Below, in pieces: positions 33,727-44,862 of a stretch of 64,000 bases of DNA. The notes beneath the pieces were generated by a model. The model saw only the letters and a list, made by a program, of their open reading frames with translations. It made no database searches and was not told the DNA's origin. Origin of the DNA: Drechslerella dactyloides (Eukaryota > Ascomycota > Orbiliomycetes > Orbiliales > Orbiliaceae); assembly GCA_020064725.1 (NCBI GenBank), contig JAGTWJ010000003.1, forward strand, positions 62,001 to 126,000, in the 5' to 3' direction. Numbering within the stretch: position 1 is the first letter of the stretch; the number at the start of each line of letters is the position of its first letter. The position numbers were made by a program, and so were the translations under genes.

Positions 33727-35951
33727 CTACCTGTAAACGCGATCGGTACTCAATCTTCCGACGCTGCTAACTTCAGTATCTATGGTCCCGAGTGCGATAT
33801 AACCAACATCATCGAATCGTTTCACATCGCCAAGCCTTACCAATCTCTTCTTTAGTGCCTCTGCTTTGTCATCACCGTCCAGCGTCGTGCCTTCTTTGAT
33901 CGTATCGAACCAAGGACTCTCATTCGCCAGCGCGGACAGGCTTGTCAAAACATCTGGTGCCAAAGTACAGAACCCGACCACGGCAGCGGCCATCCCCATC
34001 GACAGTAGCAAAAGACTCGCAAGTAGCGTGATCCCGGCCCATGGCCTTCGCACCATGTATATATGCTTCAATGTTGTTCCCGTTCCCAGTACGGTTTTGT
34101 ATCCGACAGTTCGGTTGCCGAACAGCTTTATGCCGTCTGGTCCAATGGGGATAGAACCCAAGTATAGGCCGCCGCCATAAGTAGAGGATAGAAAGGTATT
34201 CATGAGCTGCGTTAGACGGAGACCAAACTCTTCTTTGCCGGCCGTCGCAATATCATACCATCCATTTTGCACTGATAGAGGGTTTTCGGGATAGAGAATA
34301 TAAAGCTGGCTTGGATTACTGTATGCCGCATGGCCTGGTGGCGCTACTCTCGCAAACCATATGAAGAAGTTGTGAAGGATGAACTCCGGTGCATCGACGA
34401 ATAGAGGCGGTCGCTTAGGACTTGCATCTAGGCGCCGCATCTGAGAGACCCGACACGAAGAGCTCAGACACTTGACTTGAGCCTCTACGAATGTTTGCGA
34501 TAAGACACAGTGACCGACCGAGTTACCGCCCTTGCCCCGGGATTGTACGATAAGATCCATGGGAGTTGTACGGTCGTAAAAGGTGTTGTTGATTAAAGTC
34601 TGCGTCGTATTGAATCCGGTGACGATATATTCCACGTTCGCAGCTTCATCATTCACAGTGGGATGTGCTGGGAAGGTCCACTCAGGTTCGATTGGGTCGG
34701 TGGTATTGAAGCAGTCTGTCGTCCGGCCGCTGTCGCATTTGTCCACATCGATAAGCTCGAGGAACGGGCAGTTGATGGTTGCATATCCAGATTGTATTAT
34801 CGCGGTAGAATTTGTGGTCAGGTTTCTTATGGGGTTTCCGAGCAGGGATGAGTAAGTGACGTTTGTCATCGGTACATCATACCATCCTTGTCCATTTTTG
34901 GTAGCAGTGGTGTTGGTCTCGAAGCTTTCCAGCAGCGGGATCTTGATATTGTTCCAGGAGTCGACCGGGCCAGCTTTCACACCAGCCGAGCTCAGCAGGC
35001 TAGATATGTAGATGTTATTTGTCTCTGTGAGAGAAAGGCCGACATCAGCGCCAATTTCAACGAAACTTGATTGGTTGAAAGGGTCAAGATATGTGACGTT
35101 TAACACTTCCTGGAACTCGACGTAGTTTGTTCTGAGAATCCGAAGGGAAGCTTGTCCTCCAAGTGGAGACACGGCCCATAGACAAAGCAGAACTCCGGTC
35201 AGAAAATTGTAGGAGTTCAACAAATACGGAGTGGTGATCGTGCTGCTAATAGTAATGCTACGTGTGAGCTGCTCCAGCGTTTCTAGCGTGGCCCCCCTCT
35301 CGGCCAGGCGAAGTGCAATAGCCCTAAGAAAGTGACCGGTGATGGCGGCAAAAATTATTGGAAAGATCGTAGGGCCCTGTAGAATACACGTTAATACGTT
35401 CGGATGATACATCAAACTACATATCCAGACCTTGGACGTACGTATTGGATCAAATTGAGCACCCGGCCGCCGTAGCCCCCGTCCTCTTTCGTGTCGTCCA
35501 CCTCAGTCCCGTCCAGCCGGTAGGCAAGAATTGGCATCACCAAGAATATAACGGCGATAAGGGATATGACAAAATGAAATACGATCTCTCCAATTTTCTT
35601 GGGCTTGCTCCCACGCAGGATCGAGTGCTTCAACCGGTGGTCGTCGGACTTGAATATCGAGGTTTTGGTGCGGACGCTGCTGGAGCGGCCGACGTTACCT
35701 CGATCGCCCATATGACCAAGGTATGCATCTGCATCGGAGTTTTGGCCGCCAGCCTGCTGAGGATCCAGCGGAAGATGATAGTAAGATGTGGTGGACTGTT
35801 GCGAGGCGTCGAGAATCGGCAGCTCGACAGAGGAGAGGGACTTGTCGACATGGGAGAACCGGGGTCGAAAGAATCCGAAGGGCGGCGGGCGGCGGGGTGG
35901 TCGCGGCTTGCCGGCGTCGGCGGCAATATCGAGATCAGAATCGGTCGCCAT
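33727..35951 (-). CDS. Large fungal multi-span membrane protein, function unknown
   Basis: Two exons on the minus strand: 35951-35442 and 35376-33727, giving 719 aa. The 65-nt intron has GTACGT and CTACAG, and splicing joins IQY to GPTIFPIIFAAI. The N-terminal 115 residues are polar, with Pro/Arg-rich (KPRPPRRPPPFGFF) and Ser-rich parts. Membrane spans lie at about residues 118-138 (IVFHFVISLIAVIFLVMPIL), around the exon junction (PTIFPIIFAAITG), at LLNSYNFLTGVLLCLWAVSP, and near the C terminus (AGITLLASLLLLSMGMAAAVVG). Between them is a region of about 370 residues with many N-x-S/T sites and several Cys, probably an extracellular glycosylated domain. This layout occurs widely in uncharacterised Pezizomycotina proteins. 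No enzymatic motif is visible. Confidence 0.8.
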
Positions 35952-36529
35952 GCATGCTCAAGTTAATATTCTTGGATTTAGACCGCAGCTGGCGGGCACA
36001 AGGTAATCTCCATTGCCCAGCTCAGTGGCATCACGGAAAGTCTTTTGGCGCTTTTCGATCGTTTGATTTAGACGGTGTGATTCGTCGCGACGGCTCATTT
36101 TGCCAGCCGGCTGCTCCCGTCCGACCTTCCATGGCAGCGGCAGCCGACGTTTGGGGCTGCCAATAGTAGACGGCGAACTGCCGAGGAGGGCTGACGTATT
36201 TCTGACTCTGTCCAGCAAACCGGACTTAATCTCGAGGGCGGACGGCCGCCACGCGCTGTGGCAGTCGAAGGCTGCTGTGGTGCACAGCAAACTAGACCCA
36301 AGCCCTCGTTACGTGATATCACATCTGGCGCGCGACGTGACACGCGCCTCGATTCTTTGTTTATAATGCCCCTCGATTTTGCAGGGGACTCGGGTCTTTG
36401 AAAATGCAACATTTTCAACAACTAGTCTCGATGTCAGGTTCTCCTGGTGAACTATCGCAAATTGATAAGTATTGAACGGATGTGCAAAAAGTAAGAACTA
36501 AGTATCCTAGGACTCAAGAAAGAATCATA
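35952..36529. other. Intergenic, no supportable gene
   Basis: About 580 nt holding the promoter of the membrane protein gene (minus) and the 3' flank of the dioxygenase gene. Short frames overlap on both strands; none is convincing. Confidence 0.5.
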
Positions 36530-38369
36530 TCAATGCCCATTGACTCCGTTCGTCCCCCTCGCTTCCATCTTCGCTTTGAGTATTTCCTCAATCTCCACCT
36601 CGTGCTTGCTCAAGTTATTCTGGAACCGCCACATAGTAGGATCATGTTGGTGTAATTTGTCCGTGTTCCATGCGAAATCGGTGATGGTAAAGGCGCGAGA
36701 TGACTCAAACATGAAAGCGATTGAACTTGGCGATATCTGCACCTCTGGTGGAGGCTGTGACGATGCTGCATGGTACTCCTCGTATGCAACTCCATGGGGC
36801 ACCTAAACGTCTACGTCAGTCGACTATACCAATGTTTGTAACTAGTATTTTCACGGCAATAAATATGCGCGTAAATGTTAAACTCACCATGCCACACTCG
36901 AAGGAGCATCCACCAGGCTGAAAAGCATCGGATCTCCCTCCGTACTGTCCGTACAGCAGCCCCATAAATTCCGATGCGACATTGCGGTGGAAGTAAGGCG
37001 GCCGGTACGTATGGGAGGCTACGTCCCATCTGGGAGAGAATACCAGGAAGTCCGCAAGCGGTGCCGCAGGATCACGAGACCTCGCTGTCAAAACACAGAA
37101 AATTGAGGGGTCGATGTGATCCACCGAGATACTGCCGACGTTGACAAACTTGGTAAGGTCATATTTATACGGCTACAGTACGTTTCACACGCGACCATGT
37201 ATCTATTAGACCAACGCGACCGGGGCGGAGAGTTTTGAAAGTGGCATTGATGCATCTGGGTTACTCACGACGTAATTGCCATGCCATGCCACAACATCGA
37301 ACGGACAATGCTCTTGCGAAGACTCAAAGAGCTTGCCGCCGAGTTTGTACACCACTCTCCACCTCTCTGCTTTCACTTCAAAATGAGCCACCGGATGCAA
37401 AAAGTCTCGTGCATTTGCAAGCCCGTTAGCGCCCAAAGGACCGAGCTCCGGCAACTCGTAGTTCGATCCCCAGATCTCTTGTATATAGCCTCTGGTAGGC
37501 CCATCGGGGAGGTTAACTGAGAACCTCTGGCCCCGCTGTATGACGCATATCTCTCCTGGCTGCACGAAAAGTTTGCCGAATTCCGTTGTAATATCGAGGG
37601 AGCCTTGCTGAGGACATATCAAAAAGTCGCCGTCTGAGTTGACAAACGCGCGGTTGGTCATCGAGCTGTTCGCGAGGTACATGTGGATCGCCAGTCCCTC
37701 GCGGAGCGTCGGATCACCACTACCCGCGATAGTCTTCAGGCCGTCGACAAAGTCCACTTTACCGTCTTCGGGAATACCCAGAGGAAGCCAGGCTAATTGT
37801 GTTGCCGAGAGATGGACTCTAGGATTGATTGGCAGGAAGCAAGATTCCATATCTGGGTTATCCGGTAGATCGGTCTGTGGAATTTCGAATTTCGGTGACT
37901 TAGCAGAAAGCTACACGGATAGGTGACGATTAACGCATCGAGATTCCTTACAAAGCCGTTATGAGCTACAGCAGGTTTCACCCGATACAGCCACGAGCGT
38001 TTGTTTAGATTTCGCGGGGCGACGAATGCGCTAGCCGTCATTTGCTCTGCATATAGACCCCATCGTACTTTGCGGGGTGAGTTCTGCCCATGAGGGATTG
38101 TTCCTGGGATCGCCTCGGATTCGAAGTGATTGTTAAATCCGGCTTGGTACTATTGTGTCCATTATATGCACACATCCGGTACAGTCAGCTTCAACTTGGC
38201 AGAGATCTAGGCGATATACGGGATAGATCCTTCATGGCTTAGGGCTGGCGATCAAGGAGCATGCCTTATATGGGTCGTTCTTCCGGAGCTTAAACGATGG
38301 AATGTCACCGTCCTTCTGTGTTTCCGCCCAGTGGAATATACCCTGGTAATCGAGATTGTCTTTACCCAT
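36530..38369 (-). CDS. hmgA: Homogentisate 1,2-dioxygenase
   Basis: Ring-opening enzyme of phenylalanine/tyrosine catabolism (homogentisate plus O2 to maleylacetoacetate), Fe(II)-dependent, cytosolic. Minus-strand exons: 38369-38265, 38149-37952, 37874-37269, 37172-36888, 36802-36530, giving 488 aa against roughly 450 for the family. Landmarks: KYQAGFNNHFESEAIPG, GQNSPRKVRWGLYAEQ, SWLYRVKPAVAHNGF, DGLKTIAGSGDP, NSDGDFLICPQQGSLDI, RGYIQEIWGSNYELPELG, WHGNYVPYKYDLTKF, then the iron-ligand region FHRNVASEFMG (His and Glu) and the later His in VPHGV. The first intron (38150-38264) appears to be GC-AG (AAG|GCATGC...AATAG); no GT donor keeps KNDPYK joined to YQAGF. The exact start is less certain, since a possible acceptor (TTACAG) lies just before the chosen ATG. 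No fahA, maiA or hpdA homologue lies in this window. Confidence 0.88.
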
Positions 38370-39052
38370 CCTGTAAATTTCCAACTAAATTTGCGAAGCT
38401 GCCTGCGGATGGGCTTGACAGAATTTCAAGGCAAGTATTAACTTTCGTCCAAAGTGTAAAGTATGTGACGGATATGACCAGCATATGTACGGCGTACTGC
38501 ATGCACCGGCATCCTGCTTATATACAGTTTGTTCCTCGTTCCGCAAAATTTTCTCCGCTACGAAGCCAACAGGGGATGTAACAACATCTCTGACACATGA
38601 ACTTAGTGATCCACGTTTTGCCCGCTGCCAGCGCGTAAGCTGTTGGAGAGCCGACGGAACACAAATTCTTAGCAGACCCGCTTTTGCTGAGCAAGCTATT
38701 CATAATCTAAGAAATCGCTAGATGATGACACCTACCGGGGAATGAGCCCTTAGTCGGTCCGAGGATAGCCTACGGGTGCGAACTGCGGGCTTCCCATTTG
38801 TGTGGGGCTGCTGGTGGGGTCTGCCATTCGGAAGCTGACATCGGTAAAGCCCCATCGTTGTATTTTTGCGGAGTGAATGTGTTGCTGACATTGCTGTTAG
38901 CTATTCAATGCGGACCGACCTTCTGCCAGTTGCTTCCTGACCAATGGGCTAGGGCAGTCATGAACAGCCATGGTGGCAAATAAAATATCTGGGCCCTCTT
39001 TCGTATCGTATGTTTTTACATTCGAGCCACCTCGGTGGGGACTTCTGATACA
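38370..39052. other. Divergent intergenic region, hmgA / carboxylesterase 2
   Basis: About 680 nt between two divergent genes; probably holds both promoters. No clear TATA box or operator was found. Confidence 0.5.
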
Positions 39053-41126
39053 ATGCTGCTCCAACACCCTACTCTCGGACATCTCCGTGGCTGCGAATTC
39101 CATCTGACAGTCCAATATCGCAATCTTCCGTACGCGCGCTTCAATGGCCGCTTCAAAGAATCCAGCCTTGGGAAGGGACCCTTATCATCTCAAGACACAG
39201 AATATGATGCGACGCAGTGGGGCCCACTATGTCCGCAGATATCAGACGGAATAAAACTTGACTTCGCTCTGGCCGGGGTCGAGTTACCACACGCCGAGAG
39301 AGGCTATATGAGTGAAGAAGGAGGATTGAATGCAGTTGTGACAGTTCCCAAAACTATCGCAAACGGCAAACTACTTCCAATTCTTGTCTGGTGGGCCTCC
39401 TCCCGCTTAATCATACTTGGCGATAATGTGGTCTTCTTTGCGATATACTGAGATCGAAGTTGTGTCATGAAGGATCCACGGGTACGTCATGTCTACGAAC
39501 CAGCCAAAGCCATCGCGGTGAAGAAATCTCACTCTCTGGTATCGAATTGTAGCGGATATTGGGTAGTAGGTGGGAATTCATGGCAACAATACGGCAAGTA
39601 TCATATGATCATGCGTCCCATCTCGAGGCAGAGAAGTCATTAGTATGGAAGCTTTTTGCATTGAGTTTAGCAATTAATCGCGTTTATCATCCTACAGACC
39701 TCCAGAATCTCGTAGATCTCTCAGCGAAACGGGGCAAACCTATAATCGGAGTTGCGTTTAAGTGAGCATGCCTACGGAATAACCTCGACCATGGCTTGAA
39801 GCGACCATGTCTCTATAGGACTGACAATCGACCTGATCCGACTTGAAGCTATCGACTCGGTGTCCTGGGTCTCCTAGCTAGCAAAGAACTAGACTCTCCC
39901 GGTAATTTTGGACTCAAGGATCAAGTTCTTGGCTTTCAGTGGCTCCAGAATCACATCGTTGGTTTTGGTGGCGATCCCAGCAATATAACAGTTTTCGGGG
40001 AGTCAGCCGGCGCGAGTAAGGGCAGCCATATTATTATATCTAAGGTATTTGAGATAGTCGAGAGTTCTAATACTTGTGTACAGTGCTGCTATCGGCTCTC
40101 CTCCAATTATCGACTCCGCTCTTCCATAAGGCGATGGTGATGTCAGGTAACGCAGCGCTAAGACCGTCGAAGACAAAGGGTCAACAAGAGAAGCTATACG
40201 ACGATATTATTAATGCATTAGGACTAGAAGGCAAATCGCCGGAAAAAAGGAAGAACGAACTACGCACGATGCAATACAAGGAGATGATAGACAAGCTACC
40301 GCCGCTGATTCATGTTGGACCGAGCATTGAGGCTAGGTTTCTCGATGATGTAGTCGACTTGAGCATACTCCCGAGGAATACATGCCCCGGCTGGTGCAGT
40401 GAGATCGTTATTGGTGACTGTTTTCACGATGTAAGTTGCCTTCTATTACCTATGTATAGGCTATGATTGATTGCGAGTTGGTGTCACCGCTGAACTGAAT
40501 TATGACGATTAAAGGCGACATGCTTCAAAACACGCATCTTGAGTAGGCCGAATAATGCAGAGTACTTCATTGAGTGCATAAACTCTGCACTAGCTCGGGA
40601 ACAAGCCGAATCTGTTATCCACGCCTACAAACTATCACCATCAGACCCTCCTGAGAAGTCTCTGGTTCACTGCATAGAGCTTCTGACAGATCTGCGATGG
40701 TATCTGCCCATCTTGCACACTGACTTTGGCAGGAAGAGCATGAGCCCCAAGGTCTCGAGATATCACTTTCACCAGCTTAACAGATTTGACTGTCAGTGGC
40801 ATGGACTGGCGGCCCACTTATTCGACATCACTTTGTTACTACAGAATCATAGGCATGTACTTAGTAAGGATGAAATAAAACTCGGGGAGGATATGGCTGA
40901 TAGAGTTCTTGGTTTGGCATACGGCGATGGATTCATTTCCCAACATGAGAACAATGGGGACGAGGATAAGGTAGTAGTCTGGGGTCCGCATGGAAATACA
41001 AAACTACTGACGAGAGAAGAATATGATGCCACCATGCGTCAAGGTCGAGGCAAGCTTCTTCTAAAACTCGGCGCGGAGGTTTGCGAGAAATTGGCGGATA
41101 CTATCCAGTTTGGGATCGCGCAATGA
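39053..41126 (+). CDS. Type-B carboxylesterase, paralogue 2, with a 9-nt exon and a GC-AG intron
   Basis: Seven exons: 39053-39390, 39473-39481, 39553-39593, 39698-39761, 39849-40015, 40084-40430, 40515-41126, giving 525 aa. The second exon is 9 nt (GATCCACGG) and supplies the IHG of the oxyanion hole, so that VW-IHG-GYWVVGGNSW is continuous. The third intron starts GCAAGT, the classical GC donor, and joins QQY to DLQNLVDLSAKRGKPIIGV. Further landmarks: NYRLGVLGLL, VGFGGDPSNITVFGESAGA with Ser203, and FDITLLLQN with the probable His segment nearby (CQWHGLAAHLFDI). There is no signal peptide. Two introns, before NYR and after GD...D, sit where paralogue 1 also has introns. The whole frame is free of stops only with this set of splices, which argues that the gene is intact. 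Confidence 0.83.
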
Positions 41127-41760
41127 TTGATTGTCCTCGCAGATCTATTCACACTTGGCAAAGCTGAGTTACTGTGTAGGAATATATCTTGACTCTCTTG
41201 ATAGTATCGTTAGGTAGATAAGGGTGTATGTTCTAAGATCAAAGTTGTAGGCGGCACAATCGTATGTGAACATGTACAAACGTTTATGCTGAAATCGCTA
41301 GTTAGGATTATATGAGTGTCAACATTAACATGCTCGGCGATCTATCATTAAAGTATTTTCGGCGATTCTGGGTAAATACTTGTCTCGCAACCCAGACGCC
41401 TTCCTTTGGCTGCGAAGCTAACTACCGAACATACTAATATTAGTTGATGAATTTATTTTTACGGAAATTATCTATTACAGTTATATTATATCATACTCTG
41501 TGTACATACCTGCATCAGCAGGTTCGAGAAACAATAAAATAGTCAGATTCTGCATCTGTATTCCAGTCTCGCAGGCGATACTTTCATCTCCAGGGTGGGT
41601 CTGGTGTAAGTATGAATGGCTAACATGGACTTAAACTAGTGACCCAGCACCCGTCTCGTTACTAGACTAGCATGGACTATGCTAACAACTAAGCTTCTGG
41701 AAATAATTGACATCTTAAGTAGTATATAATATGAATAAAAATTGCTACACGAGACTATAC
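41127..41760. other. Intergenic between convergent genes
   Basis: About 630 nt, AT-rich toward 41.4-41.75 kb; shared 3' flanks, nothing else seen. Confidence 0.5.
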
Positions 41761-43474
41761 TTAGGGGAAGCCAAACCCTCCTTTGCTGGCCCCGGTCCTG
41801 GCGAAAGGCCTCGAATGATCTGGTAGCTTGATTCTGAAAACCAAGACTTGGTTGTTCAAGCTATACCCGCGTGCGTCCTTGAATGCAATTTGGCCTCCGT
41901 TCGCAAATCCCTCCTGCGTGATAAAGTCGCTGTCGCTGGAAGCGAAAAGGAACCATTCGTCGTCATCACCAAAGGCGCCATCAACAGGTACTAACGCCAA
42001 ACCTTCCCATTTCTCGTTCAACAAACCGAGGTCCTGCTCTCCGCCATTGTGTAATCCAAATTTCGCTAGCCCTTCGCTGAGATTTATGTTGATAAATGGA
42101 CAATATAGTGCAGGCGTGATTTCATCCTTGAGAACCTTGGAAGAGGAGCTAACTGTAATGCTATCGTTAAAAGCGTCGTATTTACCCTTGATATTGCTGG
42201 CGGATGATATGTCAAAGATGTCAACTTGGCGATATAAACTAGTCGTGCCGTCAGAGCCGCCTCCTCCATAGCCAGAATCGCGAGCGAGAACAAAGAATTG
42301 ATCATTGCCCACCCACAAGATCTCGGACTGGGCAGCAGTGCGAGGATTATTCTTAGCCGATTTGCTCGGCTGACAGACAAGTCAGAAATACGCCAAATTC
42401 ATCTTCAACATGAGGCTGGGCTTACATCGTGATACTGGGGGAGCGGCACAACCCATTCGCCGGCAAATCTCGGCTCAGAGCCACTGATATCGTATCTGAC
42501 AAGACGAGCGTTGCGATTCGTCGTTTTGTCAGAACCACCTTCCTGGGTGGCAGCAGATTGCAGAAGCGCGTAGAGATTGCGACCATCGAAAGAGCCAGTC
42601 ATGCCCTCAAAGCCCTGGTTGTTAGAGCGACCGGAAGCTGGATTCTTTGGGAATGGCGCGAGTGTTGGATTGTACCGAGGCGGGTTGTCGGAAGAGAAGT
42701 CTACCCGATCGTTGCGAATAGGAAGGACGGCATCCGGAGGACGGATGGCCTTTCGAAGCTTGCCGCTGGGAGAGAACGAGTAAATGTAAGGGCCGTATTC
42801 GTCAGAGATCCAGAAACCACCGTCCTTCGAGAGGACCAAGGCTTCAGGGTCGAGAGAAATACGAGTGCCGCCTGGACCTTCGCCGCCCCATCCATCACCA
42901 GGATACTTACTGGCTGGGAGATCAGGATATCCAGCATGTTTGACGATCGTGTTCGGATCAAGGCCCGTTAGGGGCTGGCCATCAGGATCAGTGAGGAAGA
43001 TTGTATCAACATAGCTAAATTTTAAGTTTGGGGTAAAAGACGATGTCTTCGGACTAAATTCCAACGCGTATTTATGAACCCGTGGCTGGAAATTTATCGT
43101 TCCCTCGACATTCCTAAAGGTTTATGAGAGTTCCGTGGCTCAGCATAGTACCGTTATACGTATAACGTGGAACTAACGTACCACCCGCGATCCGGTAGAC
43201 CCCACAGGGTTCCACTATAGTCTCCGCTAGTTGTGTTATATTTCCAGTCTGAGATTTTGATGCTGCTCCCGATGCTGACAGTATCACCGATCTTATCTTT
43301 GCTATTACTAAGGATAAAGCCGTAGCCAGTCAAACCACGATACATGTAGGTTTCAGCGTTGCACATTGTCTGGTTGACGTGATCCGTAATCGGCCCATTC
43401 CTCTTGGTGAATGGAGCTGCAGCAACACGACCCGCCGCCAGCAGTGCACATGTGAAAGCCCAGTAATGGACCAT
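41761..43474 (-). CDS. Secreted esterase-like phytase (phytase-like domain protein)
   Basis: Minus-strand exons: 43474-43182, 43113-42426, 42369-41761, giving 529 aa. Introns are GTACGT...TTTAG (68 nt) and GTAAGC...GTCAG (56 nt). Residues 1 to about 20 form a signal peptide (WAFTCALLAAGRVAAA), followed by a KR site. The protein matches the esterase-like phytase family, a beta-propeller-like group named for phytase activity reported in a few members. Landmarks: LTGYGFILSNSKDKIGDTVSIG, GTLWGLPDRGWNVEGTINFQPR across the first intron, DPEALVLSKDGGFWISDEYGPYIY, SNNQGFEGMTGSFDGRNLYALLQSA, LWVGNDQFFVLARDSG, and NEKWEGLALVPV. The true substrate is unproven for most members. It is transcribed away from a histidine-acid phytase 1.4 kb to the right. 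Confidence 0.85.
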
Positions 43475-44862
43475 GTCTTTGCCTAAATGAATGGAAGGGT
43501 ACTGTGACGGTCGGCTGGGGCTTGCTGAATTGAGATCGAGAAAGGGGATGATGCATTGTCACGAGGGTGCGTGCGAGGCTGATATGTTATAAATACAAAT
43601 GCCTGCTCATAGCGTGCCCATAAACTGTTATTGCTACGTATTCTCGCTACGAAAGAGCGGACTTCAGCCAGAGGGCGCCAGGAGTTAGCCAATCGAAGCT
43701 CGCCCGAGAACAAGATCACGGCGAATTTTCGCACTGGAATATGGTGTCTACTAAGGACTGTTGTTCCTACCAGCATCTAGACAGGGTCGAGCTATGCTGT
43801 CGCGAAGACTTTGACTGCCTCGCCGGGGTTTGCGGCCAAAGATTGGACAAGGTGTAGGGGTCCATACCAGGAGCAGCAGGCGGGCCAAGCTACCTGTAAC
43901 TATCCCTTGTTTTTGACGTTGCAATTTTGGATTGTGACCCCGGGGTGGTTTTCATTATGTGCAACGTTCCTCGATAGTTCGACGCAATTGGCTGGGGCGT
44001 GACATGTACTAGCTGCTTCATCTGTCGAGACTGGCTTCAGAACTAAGCTCGGGCTGCTGCAGGTCGACGTATCCTCATGCACTCGCTTGGCGCGGGCCGA
44101 TGTTAAGCTTTTCGCCATGGTCGAATTGGCAGCCTGAAGCGAGCAGCATTCGCGCCAGCCCAAAGCATCTCCTCGGAAGCTGGTCGTATCTCTTATCCTG
44201 GCCTATCAGTTAGCCCTCGTCGGCGGGCTTAGCTTGGCTGCGTCTCGTTGAGGTTGTCCAAACACGAGTCAACGTGAGATCGCCTCAACCGGAGAGAAGA
44301 TGGCGACTCGCTGCCTAGTTGCACATTCCTCGTCCGCTGTGTACACCACTCGGAACGCAGCTGCCGTCCTCGATGCAACGGATGCATGCGGACAAAGTAG
44401 CCTGCTTCTGGTTGGCTGTCAGCGAAATCTTGTCTGTACGGTATGGCTTGTGTTCGCTCCGAGGTTCGCACCTGCCGGGGATCGCTGCTTCTGCTTGTAT
44501 AACGCCGATTGAGAGACGCGGTGCGAGGGCAGAAGTCACCGACGGCGAAGATGTCGGCACGTCGGACTGTGTGGATTCGGCGGTTCGGCGGGTTGTTGCT
44601 GGAGTTGAGACGAAACGTCGCGGCCTGGCTGGAGGGCAGGAGTCACGACGTCATCCGTCGTCGCGTCGCGTCGCGGCCTTCTCGTCTGTCAGCGCTAGCC
44701 GCCGCATCCGCCGGCAACGTTCTGGCTCCCCTCCGTCCCACGGATCGAACCCGCCACTGTCTTCTCTGTTCGGGAAGGCGCACGAGCACTGGAATCCTTC
44801 GCCCGTAGTCTAGAAGTCGTCTCGTGGTCGAGAAGCGGAGGCGCCGCAACTTCCCAGGCCGG
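43475..44862. promoter_or_regulatory. Divergent intergenic region between two phytase genes
   Basis: 1.39 kb separating the start codons of two divergently transcribed phosphate-scavenging candidates. GC-rich in its right half, with three TCGCG units at 44661-44675 and a GACGTCAT (CRE-like) sequence at about 44648-44655. I saw no CACGTG, the core of the Pho4/NUC-1 site. The frames seen here (for example 44319-44813) overlap antisense frames and look like chance. Confidence 0.4.

Noticed and set aside
35445..35966. 173-codon plus-strand frame
   Set aside because: Antisense to exon 1 of the membrane protein, whose splice junction and family pattern are clear.
42429..42971. 180-codon plus-strand frame
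   Set aside because: Exact antisense shadow of the second exon of the esterase-like phytase.
44319..44813. 164-codon plus-strand frame between the phytase genes
   Set aside because: Overlaps several antisense frames, biased Arg/Ser content, no signal peptide, domain or splice context.
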